A stretch of 31,440 bases of DNA from Pseudomonadota bacterium (GCA_023416335.1 JAEZHY010000058.1:1-31440), one strand, 5' to 3'. Numbered from the stretch's first letter, positions 8,154 to 16,791 are shown. Made by a program: numbers and translations. Notes: generated by a model not told the origin, from the letters alone.

Positions 8154-9599
8154 CTAGGAACCCCAGGAAGATTTCTTACGCCTGTTCGAAGGAAGAATGC
8201 TCAACATTTCGCGATATTTTGCAACCGTCCGCCGCGCTATGCTGATATTTTCCTTCTCCAGTATTTCAACTATTTCCTGATCGCTATAGGGCTTTGACGG
8301 ATTCTCCTCTCTAACGATCTGCCGGATCCGCTCCTTCACACTCTCCGAGGCAACAGCTTCGCCCATCACGCTATTTATCGAACTGTTGAAGAAATATTTC
8401 AACTCAAAAATCCCGTGAGGCGTATGCATGTACTTACTTGCGGTCACCCGGCTGATAGTTGATTCATGCATTCCGACATCCTCGGCAATGTCCCGAAGCA
8501 CCATGGGTCTGAGGTAGGCCACCCCCTTTTCGAAGAATTCCGACTGAACCTTCACTATGCTTTGAGATACCTTGTAAAGAGTCCGCTGCCTCTGGTGAAT
8601 GCTCTTGATGAGCCATGCTGCAGAACGAAGCTTTGTCTGTATATAATCCCGCGTTTCATTGGGGAGGGACGCGCCCTCTCCAAGTGCATCCTTATAGTAC
8701 GGACTGACCCTTAATTTGGGCATGCCGTCTTCATTTAGCAATATGACCCACTCGTCATCGACTTTGAAAACGTAAATATCCGGACTGATATATTCAACGG
8801 TTTCCCTGTTGAAGGCACTCCCCGGGCGCGGGTCGAGTCCGAGGATCACATCGACCGCTGCCTTCACTTCCTCGGGGCTCCGCTTGAGGGCGCGGACAAG
8901 CGCCGGATAATTCTTCGTTTCCAGATAATGCAGGTGGTCTTCAATGATCCTGACGACGAGGGGATCTTCCAGTTCGAGCCCCCTGGCCTGGATCAGCAGG
9001 CATTCCCTCAAGTCCCGGGCGGCCACGCCGGCAGGATCGAACGTCTGGATCCTGCGCAGGACTTCTTCCACCTTCTGGGTATCGGAGTTCGCCATGGTCG
9101 CGATCTCTTCGATCGTCGCATCCAGGTACCCGTCTTTGTTCAGGTTCCCAATGATGTTGGCCCCGACCTCCCGCTCCTCGTCCGAAAAATCGGAGAGGCG
9201 GAGCTGCCAGACGAGGTGATCCTCAAGGGTGGTGGGTTCGGTCAGTCGGCTGTCGCTGCTGGGCCATTCCTGGTTGGGATCCGTCTCCACGACAACCGGA
9301 GTGCTCGTATTGTATTCGTCCAGATAACCTTCCCAGTCGAAATCTTCCCTGATCTTTTCAGCGAGTTGTACTTCCTGGAAGGGAGCTTCATCGTTGGTGA
9401 GCGTTTCGAGTTCGGCATCCTGTTCGGTGGGAAGTTCTTCCTGGGATTCTTCCAGCAGAGGGTTCGTCTCCAGTTCCTGATGAATCGTTTCCAGCAACTC
9501 CATCCTGGAGAGCTGAAGCAGCTTGATCGCCTGCTGCAACTGCGGCGTCATAATTAGCTGCTGGCTTAATTTTAGTTGCTGCTTTAATTCCAGTGCCAT
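8154..9599 (-). CDS. rpoN: RNA polymerase sigma-54 factor RpoN
   Basis: This 481-residue sigma-54 directs RNA polymerase to -24/-12 promoters and needs enhancer-binding AAA+ activators. Region I, at residues 1-50, is rich in Q and L (LKLSQQLIMTPQLQQAIKLL), and an acidic region II follows at about 50-115. The core-binding domain is in the middle. The helix-turn-helix LRDIAEDVGMHESTISRVTA precedes the RpoN box ARRTVAKYRE at about residues 455-464. Length is normal for the family. The gene is 11 bases downstream of lptB and upstream of hpf, the canonical arrangement. No AAA+ sigma-54 activator is encoded in the window: the response regulator at 13585-13980 has no output domain. Confidence 0.97.
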   Translation of the reverse strand: MALELKQQLKLSQQLIMTPQLQQAIKLLQLSRMELLETIHQELETNPLLEESQEELPTEQDAELETLTNDEAPFQEVQLAEKIREDFDWEGYLDEYNTSTPVVVETDPNQEWPSSDSRLTEPTTLEDHLVWQLRLSDFSDEEREVGANIIGNLNKDGYLDATIEEIATMANSDTQKVEEVLRRIQTFDPAGVAARDLRECLLIQARGLELEDPLVVRIIEDHLHYLETKNYPALVRALKRSPEEVKAAVDVILGLDPRPGSAFNRETVEYISPDIYVFKVDDEWVILLNEDGMPKLRVSPYYKDALGEGASLPNETRDYIQTKLRSAAWLIKSIHQRQRTLYKVSQSIVKVQSEFFEKGVAYLRPMVLRDIAEDVGMHESTISRVTASKYMHTPHGIFELKYFFNSSINSVMGEAVASESVKERIRQIVREENPSKPYSDQEIVEILEKENISIARRTVAKYREMLSILPSNRRKKSSWGS

Positions 9600-9610
9600 T
9601 ACCTAATCCA

Positions 9611-10348
9611 TTATAAACTGAATTGATCCCCCAGATAGGTTCGCCGGGCAAGATCGCTTTGGGCGATACTGAGCGGGTCGCCCTTTTCCAGAATTCGGCC
9701 CTCATGCATGATGTAAGCCCAGTCACAGACCTTCAGCGTTTCGCGTACATTGTGATCGGAAATCAAGACCCCGATCCCTTTGGCTTTCAAAGCCATTATC
9801 AATCCCTGGATCTCCATGACGGCAAGCGGGTCTATCCCGGCAAACGGTTCATCGAGCAGAATAAAGCTGGGTTGGGTGACCAGGGCGCGGGTGATTTCAA
9901 CCCGCCTGCGCTCCCCTCCGGAAAGCCGGTCAGCCTTGTTCTTGGCCAGATGCGTTATTCTCAGTTCGCCGAGAAGCTCCTTCAACCTGGCCTGACGCTC
10001 CGCCCTGCCGATTTCGAGGGTCTCCAGGATGGCCATTATGTTCTGCTCAACCGTCAGCTTCCGAAAAACTGAGGGCTCCTGCGAGAGATAAGTGATCCCT
10101 TTCCGCGCCCTCAGATACATCGGCTGACTTGTTATGTCCTCTCCGTTCAGGAAAACGGCTCCGCTTTCAGGACGAATTATACCCACAATGCTGTAAAAGG
10201 TCGTCGATTTTCCTGCCCCGTTCGGACCAAGAAGTCCGACAATTTGCGCCTCGTGCAGTTCCAGGCAGACATGATCGACCACACAGCGGCCCTGATAGCT
10301 CTTGACCAGGTCCTTTATAATCAGCCTCTTGGGCTCGGACTGCGGCAC
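9611..10348 (-). CDS. lptB: LPS export ABC transporter ATP-binding protein LptB
   Basis: This 245-residue cytoplasmic ATPase powers extraction of LPS from the inner membrane with the permeases LptF and LptG, which are not in this window. Walker A is GPNGAGKST at residues 41-49. The signature LSGGERRRVEITRAL is followed directly by Walker B, FILLDEPFAGID, and the switch His is in VLISDHNVRE. The phrase YLSQEPSVFRKLTVEQNI is typical of LptB. Three bases separate it from lptA upstream and 11 from rpoN downstream, indicating one transcript. Confidence 0.95.
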   Translation of the reverse strand: MPQSEPKRLIIKDLVKSYQGRCVVDHVCLELHEAQIVGLLGPNGAGKSTTFYSIVGIIRPESGAVFLNGEDITSQPMYLRARKGITYLSQEPSVFRKLTVEQNIMAILETLEIGRAERQARLKELLGELRITHLAKNKADRLSGGERRRVEITRALVTQPSFILLDEPFAGIDPLAVMEIQGLIMALKAKGIGVLISDHNVRETLKVCDWAYIMHEGRILEKGDPLSIAQSDLARRTYLGDQFSL

Positions 10349-10351
10349 GTT

Positions 10352-10921
10352 CTAAAATTCCTTCTTCCCCGGGAACAAAACGGCCTGTACAGGCGTTCCC
10401 TTGCCGCCCTCCACCACGCTTCTGCCCTGTTGCAGGTAAATCGTGATCAGGGTCCCTTCTATTTTGTCCTGCCCCTTCGTCACAGTGGGATGGCCATAGA
10501 GGACTATCTTTTGATCCTTCTGATAGAAAACGGCCTTATCCGCAGTTGCCAGCCGGTCCTTCTGAGTAACTTTAACATCCCCTTCGGCTTCAATGTAGTC
10601 TATTTTATCGGTCGGGGCGGAACTGTTCGATTTATCCCCCGCCAGTGCGACAACCTTGAGCTTGTGCCCGGTCAGCACCAGATCGTCCTGCTGTACCGTT
10701 ACATGCCCGTCAAAGAGAATGCTCCGCTCCTCCTGCCTGGCTTCCATCCGATCTGCCGTTATCTTGATCGGCGAATCGCTTTTCGCGAATTTTTCGGTCA
10801 GTGTGGGGGTTTGCTCCGATTTATTTTGGCCGGCAGCCCGGGCCGGAGAAAAACAGAGGAGGGAAAGGACAACAGCCAGAAACAGGATGGCGAAAATTGG
10901 GGTCGAATCGATTCTCTTCAT
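10352..10921 (-). CDS. lptA: LPS transport periplasmic protein LptA
   Basis: This 189-residue protein forms the periplasmic bridge that carries LPS to the outer membrane. An N-terminal signal peptide is visible: basic MKR, a hydrophobic stretch at about residues 8-24, and an ARA-A cleavage site near 29. The OstA-like beta domain follows (PIKITADRMEARQEERSILFDGHVTVQQDD and onward, positions 52-81), with the alternating short beta-strands of a jellyroll. The name is supported mainly by the fold pattern and by position between lptC and lptB, since LptA sequences diverge widely. Thirty-seven bases separate it from lptC. Confidence 0.88.
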   Translation of the reverse strand: MKRIDSTPIFAILFLAVVLSLLCFSPARAAGQNKSEQTPTLTEKFAKSDSPIKITADRMEARQEERSILFDGHVTVQQDDLVLTGHKLKVVALAGDKSNSSAPTDKIDYIEAEGDVKVTQKDRLATADKAVFYQKDQKIVLYGHPTVTKGQDKIEGTLITIYLQQGRSVVEGGKGTPVQAVLFPGKKEF

Positions 10922-10958
10922 CGTCTTTCCTCAATACTGCAAAATGCCGCTTCAGTGT

Positions 10959-11546
10959 TCACTTATCAATCCTTAGCTGCGCTCCCACAAGTGAGGCTTT
11001 GATTCCGCCGCCCAGCGAGGCAACATGGTCGGGAATCCTGTATTCCCACTGCCCTCCTTCGAGGTCCAGCCCGGGACCTGAAATCTGAACGGCCTCATCG
11101 GACCAGATGAGCTTCTTCTGGTGATCGTAGAGCGCCTTATCCATGTTTACCTCGTAATCCCGAGGCAAAGCGGCGTGAACGGCCCCCTTAAGCTCGATAT
11201 TTTTCGTTCCGGCATAGAGGACCCCCTCATTGCTCGTAAGGTGGATCTCCTCTCCGGTCTTTTCCAGGTAGAACGTGAGATGCACGGCTTTAAGAAGGGT
11301 CTTCTGCTGGTCCTGGAAATACTTGGCCTCGGATGCGCTCAAAGTCCAGAACCTCTTGCCGTGCTGCATCTCCGTGAATTCCATATCGGTGAGCTTCATT
11401 TCCGCATCGGTCGAGCTGGTGTCCGGTGCCTGAGGCCGATTGTTCTGCGATTTCCCCTTCCAGACTCCGCCGACGAGCAGGAGGCTTAAACTCCCGATAA
11501 TCAGGATGATCAGAATCTGCGCGATCTTTCGGGAATTCACCGTCAT
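10959..11546 (-). CDS. lptC: LPS export system protein LptC
   Basis: This 195-residue inner-membrane protein hands LPS from the LptBFG complex to LptA. It has a single N-terminal membrane anchor at about residues 9-27 (IAQILIILIIGSLSLLLVGG), then a periplasmic beta domain with LTDMEFTEMQHGKRFWTLSA and YFQDQQKTLLKAVHLTFY, typical of the LptC/YrbK family. It is now the first gene of its run: the kdsC gene that commonly precedes it is 5.2 kb away. A candidate promoter lies upstream at 11667-11695. Confidence 0.88.
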   Translation of the reverse strand: MTVNSRKIAQILIILIIGSLSLLLVGGVWKGKSQNNRPQAPDTSSTDAEMKLTDMEFTEMQHGKRFWTLSASEAKYFQDQQKTLLKAVHLTFYLEKTGEEIHLTSNEGVLYAGTKNIELKGAVHAALPRDYEVNMDKALYDHQKKLIWSDEAVQISGPGLDLEGGQWEYRIPDHVASLGGGIKASLVGAQLRIDK

Positions 11547-11666
11547 GGCCCGCTGTTCCGTCCTGGAGAACTCGCCTGCCCCCCTGCCCCAAAAACGGTA
11601 TAGGGGAGAAAGCTATCTCCTGAATCTAAATTCTTAATCAAATTAGTGAATTAGAATACGGACGAT

Positions 11667-11695
11667 ACTTTAGCATGCTGGATATTGAGTGTAAA
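11667..11695 (-). promoter_or_regulatory. Candidate sigma-70-type promoter for lptC-lptA-lptB-rpoN run
   Basis: On the minus strand TTTACA (11690-11695) and TAAAGT (11667-11672) are spaced by 17 bases. This fits a vegetative promoter reading toward lptC, with an untranslated leader of roughly 115 bases. A local promoter is expected because lptC is no longer directly behind kdsC. Confidence 0.5.
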
Positions 11696-11857
11696 GCCTT
11701 ATTCCATAACGCTTCGGAAACATAAGAGAAAATTATGAGCCACACTAATTTCGAAATATCTCATTTTCTCTATTGCACCGAATCCGAATTTTTCGCAGTA
11801 TCCTGAACTCGTACCGCATAATGCCGGCATATTCTCCAAAAGAAGCAGAGGTTCCGG

Positions 11858-13588
11858 ATGGACCCCGCAATACCCGCCGAAAGCGTCGAAGGAATGCCTT
11901 CCCGGAAACAGAGATACTACTTGAGGCTCTTCCTGAGGTTTTGCCTTTTTTCGCTGGTATGCGCAATAATCCCCGTTACCTTCATGGCCGCCTACAATTA
12001 CCACAGTTACTCCCGCTTTTCGAATGAAAGAATGGTCCAGTCCTTCCAGAGAAGAGTGGAATCGAGCCGCGGCCTGGTGGAACTATTCCTGAAAGAACGC
12101 CTGCTGAACCTGCAGACGTTGGTCCAGATCCATTCCGTGGATTTCCTGAAACAGGAATCCAACCTCAAGCTGGTCTTCGATGCATTCAACAACGAGTCCG
12201 AATATTTCGAGGACCTTGGGCTCATCAACCAGAGAGGCTTTCATGAATCTTACGTCGGTCCCTACGATCTTATGGCCAACGACTACTCCGTCACCTTCTG
12301 GTTCAAAGCTCTCATGGAAAAAGGCTTTTTCGTCAGCGATATGTTCATGGGGTACCGCAAAATCCCGCATTTCATAGTCGCCGTCCTGAAAGAAGAACAG
12401 GACAAAAAATGGATACTCCGGGCAACCATCGACACAGAAGCGCTGAGTTCGATGCTTGCGGGGATTACGATCGACAAGACCGGTGAAGTATTCCTGCTGA
12501 ATGCGGAAGGCTATTATCAGACAGCCACCAAATCCGGCGGACGGATAATGGAAAAGTCCGTCTTCGACATGGCTTCCTTCCCCGGCGAGAGCGGAATCGA
12601 AATTTTCGAAAACACGGACTCCGATGAGCCCACGCCCAAAATCGTTGCCTACTCCTGGCTGAAAAATCCGCGCTGGCTGCTCATAGTCCAGCAGGACTAC
12701 TCCGAGTTCTTTGCCGACCGAGATTTCGCCGGACGCGCCACGTTCTACTTCCTCGGTGTGAGCGCTCTCTCCATATTCCTCGTGGTGGCCCTGTCCGTGA
12801 CATATATTGTCAGGACCATCATGAATAGAGACCGGGAACTTGCCGCGCTCAACAGGCAACTCGTCCAGGCGGGCAAGCTCGCCTCGCTCGGGCAGCTGGC
12901 GGCGGGGGTGGCACACGAGATAAACAATCCCCTGGCCGTAATACAAAGCGAGGTCGATATCATCCGCGAATTCGGGGAGCCCGCCGAGAACGGCTCGAGG
13001 CTGGGCCGCTCGCTCGAACAGATAGAGGCTCAGGTACAGAGGTGCAGCAAAATAATAAGAAATCTCCTCGGCTTTTCGCGCAGAATAAAATCCGAGGCGA
13101 AGCAGGTGGATGTGACGGAGGTCATCAGGGAGGTTATAGTCCTTTTTCAAAAATGGGCCGGATCCGCCGGAATAGACATTGTCCTTGATCTGAAGGAAAA
13201 TCTGCCGAAAATCTCCGGCGATTCTTTCGAAATCGGGCAAGTACTGGTAAACCTGATCGGAAACGCCATCGATGCACTCGAAGGTAAGCAGGGCGGGACC
13301 ATTCGGATCAAAACAGGACTGGATTCGGAAAGCCGTTCCCTCTTCATCACCGTCGCGGATACCGGCTGCGGGATTCCCCAGGCCGACATCGATTCGATAT
13401 TCGATCCATTCTTTACGACGAAACCCGTCGGGAAGGGTTCTGGGCTCGGTTTGTCCATCTCATATTCGATCGTGAAAAACATGGGCGGAGAAATTGCCGT
13501 CCGGAGCGAAGCTCAAAAAGGAACCGAGTTCACCCTTTCCTTTCCGCTCGAAGTACATAAAACCAGGAGAACAGGAGACCGTATATGA
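11858..13588 (+). CDS. Membrane sensor histidine kinase with large periplasmic sensor domain
   Basis: This 576-residue sensor kinase has a first membrane segment at about residues 22-47 and a periplasmic region of about 245 residues, probably of the double-Cache type given its size and flanking segments. A second membrane segment is at about 294-319, followed by the kinase core. The phosphorylated His is H353 in AAGVAHEINNPLAV. The N box is NLIGNAIDAL (from about 465), the G1 box DTGCGIP (about 504-510), and the G2 region is GKGSGLGLS. The ligand is unknown. The start at 11858 has AGAGG six bases upstream; a second ATG at 11894 is possible but has no spacing from its GAAGGA. The stop overlaps the next gene's start (ATGA), showing translational coupling to the response regulator. 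Confidence 0.9.
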   Translation: MDPAIPAESVEGMPSRKQRYYLRLFLRFCLFSLVCAIIPVTFMAAYNYHSYSRFSNERMVQSFQRRVESSRGLVELFLKERLLNLQTLVQIHSVDFLKQESNLKLVFDAFNNESEYFEDLGLINQRGFHESYVGPYDLMANDYSVTFWFKALMEKGFFVSDMFMGYRKIPHFIVAVLKEEQDKKWILRATIDTEALSSMLAGITIDKTGEVFLLNAEGYYQTATKSGGRIMEKSVFDMASFPGESGIEIFENTDSDEPTPKIVAYSWLKNPRWLLIVQQDYSEFFADRDFAGRATFYFLGVSALSIFLVVALSVTYIVRTIMNRDRELAALNRQLVQAGKLASLGQLAAGVAHEINNPLAVIQSEVDIIREFGEPAENGSRLGRSLEQIEAQVQRCSKIIRNLLGFSRRIKSEAKQVDVTEVIREVIVLFQKWAGSAGIDIVLDLKENLPKISGDSFEIGQVLVNLIGNAIDALEGKQGGTIRIKTGLDSESRSLFITVADTGCGIPQADIDSIFDPFFTTKPVGKGSGLGLSISYSIVKNMGGEIAVRSEAQKGTEFTLSFPLEVHKTRRTGDRI

Positions 13589-13980
13589 AGCACCCAAGAG
13601 TCCTTCTCATAGACGACGAGGCCGCGTTCGTCGCGAATATAGCGGAGTTACTGGAGCGCCGGGGCTACAAGGTTTCAACTGCCGGGAACGGGGAAGACGG
13701 CCTCCGCGTTCTGAAGGAGAAAAGCTTCGACGTGGTGGTGCTCGATTTGAGAATGCCGGGCATTTCCGGTATGGATGTTCTTCGGGAGATAAAAACGGAC
13801 CTGAAGACTTCGCCGGAAGTGATCATCCTCACCGGCTATGCGACCGTCGATTCGGGCTTGGAAGGACTGGAACTTGGAGCATTCGACTACGTGGCCAAGC
13901 CGATCCGGATAGGCGACCTCGTGGAGAGGGTGGCCGAGGCGTTTCACAGAAAAATGATGAAAGAAGGCATCGTTGCGTAA
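13585..13980 (+). CDS. Single-domain response regulator (receiver only)
   Basis: This 131-residue protein consists of one receiver domain. The acidic pocket is D10/D11 in LLIDDE, the phospho-accepting Asp is D54 in VVLDLRMPG, and T83 (ILTGYA) and K105 (AKPIR) complete the site. There is no DNA-binding or enzymatic output domain: the 25 or so residues after K105 are the final helix. It overlaps the sensor kinase by four bases and is certainly its partner. With no output domain it may act as a phosphorelay intermediate or bind a partner protein, in the manner of CheY or DivK. The downstream gene is on the opposite strand. Confidence 0.92.
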   Translation: MKHPRVLLIDDEAAFVANIAELLERRGYKVSTAGNGEDGLRVLKEKSFDVVVLDLRMPGISGMDVLREIKTDLKTSPEVIILTGYATVDSGLEGLELGAFDYVAKPIRIGDLVERVAEAFHRKMMKEGIVA

Positions 13981-14199
13981 AGTTTTACAACCCCGCCGGT
14001 TCGAAAGCTCCGGTTGCCCCCGTCCCGCCGGTCGGCGACATAAACCCCGTTGTTCTTCGGCATCGCTTCCATTTTCGCTCTTTGCACTTGCGCGCCCGGA
14101 TTCAAGAATCCGGGCTCCCGGAATCATTTCCGGGTGCGAAGCACAAGGGCGCGCGCGCCCTGCGATAGAGTACACGGCAACAACGTTACCTATTATCCA
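13981..14199. repeat. Three palindromes between convergent genes
   Basis: The gap between the response regulator and the convergent metallophosphoesterase contains three palindromic units in a row. They are 14098-14111 (GGATTCAAGAATCC, an inverted copy of units at about 15747 and 16691), a stem-loop at 14117-14134 (CCCGGAA, loop TCAT, TTCCGGG), and a perfect 14-base palindrome at 14147-14160 (GGGCGCGCGCGCCC). No T run follows on either strand, so they are not classical intrinsic terminators. They could still stop transcripts from both sides or be REP-type elements. Confidence 0.65.
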
Positions 14200-15570
14200 T
14201 CACCCCTCTTTTACCTTCTGCTCGATCACATAATGCTTCAGTTCGCGTCCGGTCTTCCCGTTCGGATCCGGCGCGACAAAGGTCACTCGGGCCTGCCCCC
14301 CGTCCATATCGACACGGACGAAGCCCGAGTCAGGAATGTTCCACGGGTATCCGGTTTCCTTCTCGGTAAACTTCCACGGGGCCCCGGCCGAACCGACGCA
14401 GATGTAGGGGATGCCGTCCGCCTCCTGGCAGGTGAACACATGATCGTGCCCGTAAAAGTATGCCTGCACGCCGTGCCTGCGCATCAAGTCATGCACCTTT
14501 TGCTGCTCGCCCACGTGGGCCGCGAGCGCACCTCCACGGCCGTATCGGGAATTTACGTCGTCGCCTGCCCTGCCTCCCGCCGTGTGATGGGTAAACAGGA
14601 ATTTCCACTTAGCCTTTGAGTTCTTCAGGCACTCTTCGAGCCACGTCATCTGGCGTTCCCCAAGAGTCCAGTCATCCGCTTTGCCCACCGGAGAGCCCAG
14701 CGCGTGATCGTTGGGGGTATACCCCGTGGCATGGAGGGTCACAAACAAAACATCGCCCCAGGTGAAGGCGTAATAATTCTGATCGGGGCTGCCGCCCTCG
14801 GGATAGGTCTTGTCTCCCGGGGCCGGAGCCATCCGCATTCTCGTTTCCCGGGCCCAGCCCTGCGCCTCCCGGGGATGCCAGCCGTTCTCGCCCTCCCAGT
14901 TGCCGATGACGTTGAAGATGGCGGTTTCGGAAGCGAGTTTCCCGAGTGCATGACGATAATACGCATAAGAGACGCGGGGATGTTCGGGTTTTACGAACGG
15001 ACCTCCGTGGGTCTTCGACAGCACCTGGATATTGTCCCCCAGCGCCAGCGCGAAGTCCGGCCTGCAGGCGGCTATGGTGTCGGCGACGCTTCGAAGCACT
15101 TCGGAGCGGTCAGGCCACTGCGGTGTGATGTGGGAATCGCTGTAGATCGCAAAGGAGAACTTACCGGGCTTCACCATGCGAGTTTTGAACGCACCGCCGG
15201 CGATTGTCCGCTCGCGGGAATCCCCGGACGGTTTTGCCATGACCTCATAGACATAGCGCGTCCCCGCCGCAAGTCCGGCAAGGCTCACTTCGGCCATGTC
15301 GTTGGACTTGATTTCAACATCCCTGGAAAACGACCACGCATTGCCCTTTTTTTCCTCGGGGCGAAATCTGATTCGACAGGAAAAATCCTTTTCCCCGGCA
15401 ACCAGATTGACAAGTACGGACGACTCCGTCGGCACCGCGATATACGGCGGCAACAACAGCACATCGTCTGTCGCGGGAGCTTCGGCAGCGCCGTAGGTCA
15501 GACTCTCCGGCAGGGCCGATAAAAGGAGGCCCGATGTGAGGCATTTCAATACATCCCTTCTATTCATCAA
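14200..15570 (-). CDS. Tat-exported metallophosphoesterase (purple acid phosphatase-like)
   Basis: This 456-residue protein starts with a twin-arginine-type signal (NRRDVLKCL, then a hydrophobic stretch and an alanine-rich cleavage region near 28-30), so it is probably exported folded. Residues 35-130 resemble the fibronectin-type N-terminal domain of purple acid phosphatases. The metallophosphoesterase domain runs from about 135 to 400, with metal-ligand motifs YSDSH (D145, H147), ALGDN (D179), GNWE (N224), FTHH (about 328-329) and FYGHDH (H375, H377). The usual GNHE reads GNWE, so the His next to the metal-binding Asn is replaced by Trp. Two adjacent ATGs are available; GGAGGAG lies 5-8 bases upstream. 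It probably hydrolyses phosphoesters in the periplasm; the substrate cannot be read from the sequence. It faces the two-component genes convergently. Confidence 0.85.
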   Translation of the reverse strand: MMNRRDVLKCLTSGLLLSALPESLTYGAAEAPATDDVLLLPPYIAVPTESSVLVNLVAGEKDFSCRIRFRPEEKKGNAWSFSRDVEIKSNDMAEVSLAGLAAGTRYVYEVMAKPSGDSRERTIAGGAFKTRMVKPGKFSFAIYSDSHITPQWPDRSEVLRSVADTIAACRPDFALALGDNIQVLSKTHGGPFVKPEHPRVSYAYYRHALGKLASETAIFNVIGNWEGENGWHPREAQGWARETRMRMAPAPGDKTYPEGGSPDQNYYAFTWGDVLFVTLHATGYTPNDHALGSPVGKADDWTLGERQMTWLEECLKNSKAKWKFLFTHHTAGGRAGDDVNSRYGRGGALAAHVGEQQKVHDLMRRHGVQAYFYGHDHVFTCQEADGIPYICVGSAGAPWKFTEKETGYPWNIPDSGFVRVDMDGGQARVTFVAPDPNGKTGRELKHYVIEQKVKEG

Positions 15571-15846
15571 TTCTCCTCCAAGGTGGTAATTTCGCCCGAA
15601 AAGGGAAATTTCCGGCTGCTCCCGGGCAACGGATTTACGTCGCCCGCGCGGATGGGATGATGGCCGTGTTTTATAAGATAAGAGCGCGCAATTTATTATC
15701 GCGGCAGGACGAATTCAAGGTTTTCCGCACATACCGGGGGAAGCACGGATTCTTGAATCCGGCGCAAAGCGCAAGAAACTCAATTATGGGGCGTCCGGGG
15801 AAAGCGGTAGTGTTATGTTTTCCGAATAATCCGGCCCCGTCGGAAT

Positions 15847-16460
15847 GGGGCGGCGGGTGGCCCAGCCAACGTCTTTTTGTTGCCTGGGTCCGCAGGACGG
15901 GAGGGACGGAACGGAATTCTCTCAGGAAAGAGCCAGGCGATTTTGGTACTTCACTCAGAGCCCTCTTGCCTCCGGATATCCCTCCGGGTTGCGGCATGGT
16001 TTCCCGGCCGTACCCTGCCCGCATCGGTTCGTTAGCCCCACATACGGAAATAGGGCGGCGGGTGGCCCAGGCAACGTCTCTTTGTTGCCTGGGTCCGCAG
16101 GACAGGAGGGACGGAACGGAATTCTCTCAGGAAAGAGCCAGGCGATATTGGTACTTCACTCAGAGCCCTCTTGCCTCCGACACGGGCAACAAAAAAGACG
16201 TTGCCCGTGTCACCCGCGGATATCCCTCCGGGTTGCGGCATGGTTTTCCGACCGTGCCCCGCCCGCATCGGTTCATCAGCCCCACATACGGTAGCGTATG
16301 TTTCCCGAATCATCCGGCACGTCGGAATGGGGCAGTGGGTGGCCCAGGCAAGGTCTTTTCGTTGCCTGGGTCCGGAGGACAAGAGGCTTCGCGTAGAATT
16401 ACCAGTCCCTCTTGCCTGCGGCACGGGCAACCAAAACCACGTTGCCCGTGTCACCCACAG
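15847..16460. repeat. Three imperfect tandem repeat units with internal hairpins
   Basis: Unit A (15847 to about 16046), unit B (16053 to about 16291) and unit C (16329 to about 16460) start alike with GGGTGGCCCAGGCAA or close variants, and share GTTGCCTGGGTCCG and CCCTCTTGCCT. A and B also share a long block with ACGGAACGGAATTCTCTCAG and a tail with GGTTGCGGCATGGTTT. The opening forms a hairpin, in B with stems 16066-16075 and 16084-16093. Unit B has a second hairpin (stems GACACGGGCAAC at 16179-16190 and GTTGCCCGTGTC at 16200-16211). It is also present in C (16421-16451) but cleanly missing from A. Short unit lengths and the lack of spacers rule out CRISPR. Confidence 0.8.
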
Positions 16461-16526
16461 TTTGGTTCCTAGTGCGAGACGGTGGGCACGATGAAGCGCC
16501 GTGCCCATCCTGCAACCTTATCCTAT

Positions 16527-16666
16527 TGTTTTCTTTCGTGTATTTCGTGCCTTTCGTGGTTGAGGGTTTTGCTTTTGCATTTTGGTTGCGGCTGTGCTGC
16601 CCCAGGTAATTTCGTGGTTGGGAAGTCTTTGTCTTTGTACTTTGGTTGCGGCTCTGCTGTTCCAGG
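16527..16666. repeat. Dispersed repeat, two direct copies here and an inverted one at 21.0 kb
   Basis: The segment from about 16527 to 16606 (CTTTCGTGGTTGAGG, TTTTGGTTGCGGCTGTGCTG, CCAGG) is partly repeated at 16632-16666. It recurs in opposite orientation at about 21001-21080, with roughly three quarters of bases alike by eye. The two sites flank the block kdsC-kdsA-pyrG-response regulator. Confidence 0.65.
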
Positions 16667-16791
16667 ACTATTCATGATGGGTAGGCAGTCCGGATTCTTG
16701 AATCCGGGGCCCGCAGCGCAAGAGGCTCAACGATGGGGTAACCGGAAGACCTGTGATGGGATATCGAGAGTACCGAACAATTTCGAGACAA

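Larger units (their letters stand above)
15571..16791. other. 1.2-kb intergenic region filled with repeats
   Basis: No credible protein gene is present: long open frames here run through repeated DNA and resemble nothing. The content is a copy of the GGATTCTTGAATCC palindrome at about 15747 and another at about 16691, three imperfect repeat units between 15847 and 16460 (separate entry), a hairpin at 16481-16510 built on GGTGGGCACG and CGTGCCCATCC, and two copies of a segment containing TTTGGTTGCGGCT at about 16570-16606 and 16632-16666. Any promoter for the metallophosphoesterase should lie in the first 100 bases; none is obvious. Confidence 0.7.

Noticed and set aside
12083..13240. Minus-strand open frame of 385 codons opposite the sensor kinase
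   Set aside because: Antisense shadow of a gene with complete histidine kinase motifs.
15815..16460. Repeat array considered as a CRISPR
   Set aside because: The units are about 130-240 bases, differ in length and contain hairpins; there are no short regular repeats, spacers or cas genes.
15657..16472. Plus-strand open frame of 271 codons
   Set aside because: It runs through three imperfect DNA repeats and hairpins, has low-complexity, repeat-derived sequence and no recognisable domain.
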